The notes under the pieces are model-generated. The model had not been told where the DNA came from. It was given only the letters and a program-made list of their open reading frames with translations, and did no database searches. Below are positions 5,810 through 7,322 of a DNA stretch of 7,322 nucleotides, piece by piece. This DNA comes from an uncultured Eubacteriales bacterium (lineage in GTDB: Bacteria > Bacillota > Clostridia > Christensenellales > UBA1242), in the NCBI GenBank assembly GCA_905203455.1, contig CAJKVX010000046.1, positions 1 to 7,322 on the forward strand, written 5' to 3'. Positions within the stretch are counted from its first letter, which is position 1, and every line of letters starts with the position of its first letter. A program made the position numbers and the translations under genes.

Positions 5810-6850
5810 TTACATCTCCTTTTCAAATCCATAAAACAAAAAATCGCCTCGTTGCTCGTTATTTTTGCCATAAACAGCAGTGTCAATCACCCGAAACTCT
5901 ACATGACTAAAAACAACTGCAACTTGTGGATTTCTTGGCTTCACCACTTGCGGTGGCCTGTTGTTAATGTCATGACCATTTGGCAATTTTTCATACACTT
6001 GTGGCGGTTTTTGTGGTTGCTTTTGTGGCTGTTTTTGTGGTTGTGTGTTTGCCACAGGTTGTTTTAAAACAGCCTTTTTAACTTCTTCAACTTTTACTGG
6101 CACTTTGCGAACAATTTTTATTTTAGGAATAAAATCTTTCAAATCTTTAAAATTAGGTTTGTTGCCCTTTTCAACCTTGAAATCACCTGACTTAACCTCA
6201 GCAATTTTCCCACCACTTGCGGGTTTAAGAAAAAATTGTGAAGATGAAGTTTTGTTAGCCTTTTTAGGCGCAGGTTTCTTTTCCTCTTTCTTTTTGTTTA
6301 TAGTTTCTATCTTCTTTTCAGGCTCAATCTTCTTTTCTTTTTTAGGTTTATATGTAAAAACAGGTGCTTCAACAATCCCTTTTGCAACTCGTTTTACTCT
6401 GTTTTTTATCACAAAAACACTTGGAACTTCTTTTGCAAGGCTACTAAACTTAGGGTTTATCCCAATAAGTTCATATGGCGTTAAAATTCTTTCGCCATTT
6501 TCATCAAACACAGGCTCAATTCCAAGCAACTGAAAAACATCTTTAACCGAACCATCACTGTTATATTGAATTTCAATGCCTAAAATATCATAAATCTCTT
6601 TAATTTTTCTCTCATACTCTTGCTTTTCAATTTTTTTCTGCAACTCTAACCTTTTGATTTCTCGCCTGTGCATTAAAATTATGTAACAAAGCAAACCACC
6701 AAAAAGCAATAACAAAGCAATAAGTATTAAAACAAATGCAAGAGTTGACAAAAAGTTGGCAATAAACAGCCCTAAAAATAAAGCAACAAACACAATTGTT
6801 ACAGCAACCAAAAACCCAATTTGCCATTTATAATCTAACTTTTTTGCCAT
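5810..6850 (-). CDS. Unrecognised two-helix membrane protein with Lys/Pro-rich tail
   Basis: I do not recognise a named family for this 346-residue protein. Two hydrophobic helices (about 10-32 and 34-60) form a hairpin. Basic residues at both ends (MAKK; HRREIKR) predict that both termini are cytoplasmic. Next come a charged coiled-coil stretch (about 62-88), three spaced copies of a Leu/Ile-Gly-Ile motif (90-92, 109-111, 129-131), and a Lys/Glu/Pro-rich low-complexity region (about 167-200). A PQKQ repeat (271-282) and a conserved-looking end, including VEFRVIDTAVYG and FLFYGFE, complete it. It sits 28 bases after an Asp23 gene and 2 bases before nusB. By position and the double N-terminal helix it could do the job of AmaP, which anchors Asp23 to the membrane in staphylococci; this is inference, not homology I can show. 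The ATG at 6850 has an imperfect GAGGGG 5 bases upstream. A scaffold in the divisome or sporulation envelope is another possibility. Confidence 0.85.
   Translation of the reverse strand: MAKKLDYKWQIGFLVAVTIVFVALFLGLFIANFLSTLAFVLILIALLLLFGGLLCYIILMHRREIKRLELQKKIEKQEYERKIKEIYDILGIEIQYNSDGSVKDVFQLLGIEPVFDENGERILTPYELIGINPKFSSLAKEVPSVFVIKNRVKRVAKGIVEAPVFTYKPKKEKKIEPEKKIETINKKKEEKKPAPKKANKTSSSQFFLKPASGGKIAEVKSGDFKVEKGNKPNFKDLKDFIPKIKIVRKVPVKVEEVKKAVLKQPVANTQPQKQPQKQPQKPPQVYEKLPNGHDINNRPPQVVKPRNPQVAVVFSHVEFRVIDTAVYGKNNEQRGDFLFYGFEKEM
5816..5822 (-). promoter_or_regulatory. Ribosome binding site of nusB inside the upstream gene
   Basis: AAAGGAG spans the last Lys and Glu codons of the upstream gene, 8 bases ahead of the nusB GTG at 5807. 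It favours GTG over any internal start and implies translational coupling with the membrane protein. Confidence 0.82.
6005..6040 (-). repeat. Three-copy 12-base in-frame tandem repeat (PQKQ)
   Basis: The coding strand reads CCACAAAAACAG, CCACAAAAGCAA and CCACAAAAACCG in a row, encoding PQKQ PQKQ PQKP (residues 271-282 of the membrane protein). The copies differ by only a few bases, mostly at third codon positions, so the array could expand or shrink by slippage without shifting the frame. It acts as a flexible, basic, proline-rich spacer before the C-terminal block. Confidence 0.8.
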
Positions 6851-6878
6851 AAAAACCCCTCATTTGTGTAAAGTTAAA

Positions 6879-7262
6879 CTACATTACAGCCACTTCTTCA
6901 TTAGCATTAAAAACAACGCCCATAACATGAACATTAATAGTTTCAACTTTAAATTCTGTCATAGACTCAATGCTGCTTTTAACATTTTCTTGAACCCTAA
7001 ACGCAACATCTTTTACAGAATATCCAAACAAAACATTAACAAAAACATCAACATAAACAGAGTTTTCAACAAACTCAATAATAACGCCTTTGTGATAGTT
7101 TTTGTCAAACACTTTTCTTATGGCACTAACCCCTTCATTGCTGAGCCCAGCAATTCCATTGATTTCTTGTGTTGCAAGGTTAACTATTGATAAAACAACA
7201 TTTTTCTTGTAAGAAACATTTCCATCTTCTGCTTGCATAACTCTTTTGTTATATGATGCCAT
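6879..7262 (-). CDS. Asp23/Gls24 family envelope stress response protein (YqhY-like)
   Basis: From ATG at 7262 this gives a 127-residue cytoplasmic protein covering the whole Asp23 (DUF322) domain. The family consists of small proteins tied to cell-envelope homeostasis, often held at the membrane by a partner. Recognisable blocks are an opening strand GNVSY, the helix with LATQEINGIAGLS, KGVIIEFVENSVYVDVFVNV, and FRVQENVKSSIESMT followed by INVHVMGVVF. The longest frame would start three codons earlier at a GTG (7269-7271), but that GTG is part of the AGGTGA Shine-Dalgarno motif, so the ATG is chosen. A homologue (YqhY) occupies the same place beside nusB in Bacillus, which agrees with the layout here. 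The next gene, 28 bases away, encodes a membrane protein that may be its anchor. Confidence 0.93.
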   Translation of the reverse strand: MASYNKRVMQAEDGNVSYKKNVVLSIVNLATQEINGIAGLSNEGVSAIRKVFDKNYHKGVIIEFVENSVYVDVFVNVLFGYSVKDVAFRVQENVKSSIESMTEFKVETINVHVMGVVFNANEEVAVM

Positions 7263-7267
7263 AATAA

Positions 7268-7275
7268 TCACCTCT
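7268..7275 (-). promoter_or_regulatory. Ribosome binding site fixing the asp23 ATG start
   Basis: AGAGGTGA on the minus strand precedes ATG at 7262 by 5 bases. The alternative GTG start at 7271 lies inside this motif and could not use it. Confidence 0.8.
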
Positions 7276-7300
7276 CTATTTATTATAATTATTCAAGTAG

Positions 7301-7309
7301 ATTATATCA
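7301..7309 (-). promoter_or_regulatory. Extended -10 promoter element upstream of asp23
   Basis: The minus strand reads TGATATAAT, a perfect extended -10 (TGnTATAAT). With a 17-base spacer the -35 would lie at about 7324-7329, just beyond the window. Transcription would start near 7294, giving a leader of about 30 bases. It is the only strong vegetative promoter candidate ahead of the tightly packed genes down to recN. Whether a -35 exists cannot be seen here. Confidence 0.55.
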
Positions 7310-7322
7310 CATTAAATTCACA

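Noticed and set aside
4957..6827. Minus-strand frames at 4957-5142, 5149-5358 and 6627-6827
   Set aside because: They are alternative frames inside xseA and the membrane-protein gene with no family resemblance; the correct frame is established by motifs or by long uninterrupted coding.
4200..7190. Other plus-strand open frames (4200-4454, 4862-5137, 5777-6067, 6045-6533, 6864-7190)
   Set aside because: Each lies opposite a gene with clear family motifs, or opposite the coding strand of the membrane protein, and its composition reflects the complement of that gene.
7263..7271. GTG start three codons upstream for the Asp23 protein
   Set aside because: The GTG is part of the AGGTGA ribosome binding site for the ATG at 7262.

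Overview
The window is a single co-directional gene block, read entirely from the minus strand, from an AT-rich, low-GC Gram-positive bacterium. The gene set (Asp23, NusB, XseA, XseB, RecN, SpoIVB and Spo0A in one row) is the classic sporulation-linked block of endospore-forming Firmicutes. The base composition and the compact, divergent versions of these proteins suggest a member of the Clostridia, possibly an uncultured gut lineage. The taxonomic part is inference; SpoIVB and the Spo0A DNA-binding domain are seen directly.

In transcription order (high to low coordinates) the window holds: a probable promoter at the right edge; an Asp23/Gls24-family protein; an unrecognised two-helix membrane protein with a long Lys/Pro-rich tail; nusB; xseA; xseB; recN; spoIVB; a 126-base intergenic region with a candidate promoter and a 32-base palindrome; a Spo0A-family regulator; and the first 70 codons of an exported N-acetylmuramoyl-L-alanine amidase that runs off the left edge. 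The genes from the membrane protein to recN are packed very tightly: gaps of 2 and 1 bases, then a 4-base overlap, then an 11-base gap. Each Shine-Dalgarno motif in this stretch lies inside or across the end of the previous gene, so translational coupling is likely.

The genes fall into three roles. NusB, exonuclease VII (XseA + XseB) and RecN are housekeeping RNA- and DNA-maintenance functions. Asp23 and the membrane protein probably form an envelope-associated pair. SpoIVB, Spo0A and the amidase form a sporulation/cell-wall group at the downstream end, where the gaps widen and separate regulation becomes possible.

The points most worth a second look are: (1) a Spo0A whose DNA-recognition helix is intact but whose receiver domain has lost its two metal-binding acidic residues; (2) a direct xseB-recN junction where many Firmicutes carry ispA, dxs, tlyA, nadK and argR; (3) the unrecognised membrane protein, with three copies of a roughly 20-residue motif; (4) the palindrome upstream of spo0A. 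Two gene starts were moved from the longest-ORF position: xseA to a TTG at 5407 and asp23 to an ATG at 7262. I did not find a clearly unprecedented multi-gene system. No RNA gene, CRISPR array, insertion sequence or convincing intrinsic terminator was seen.
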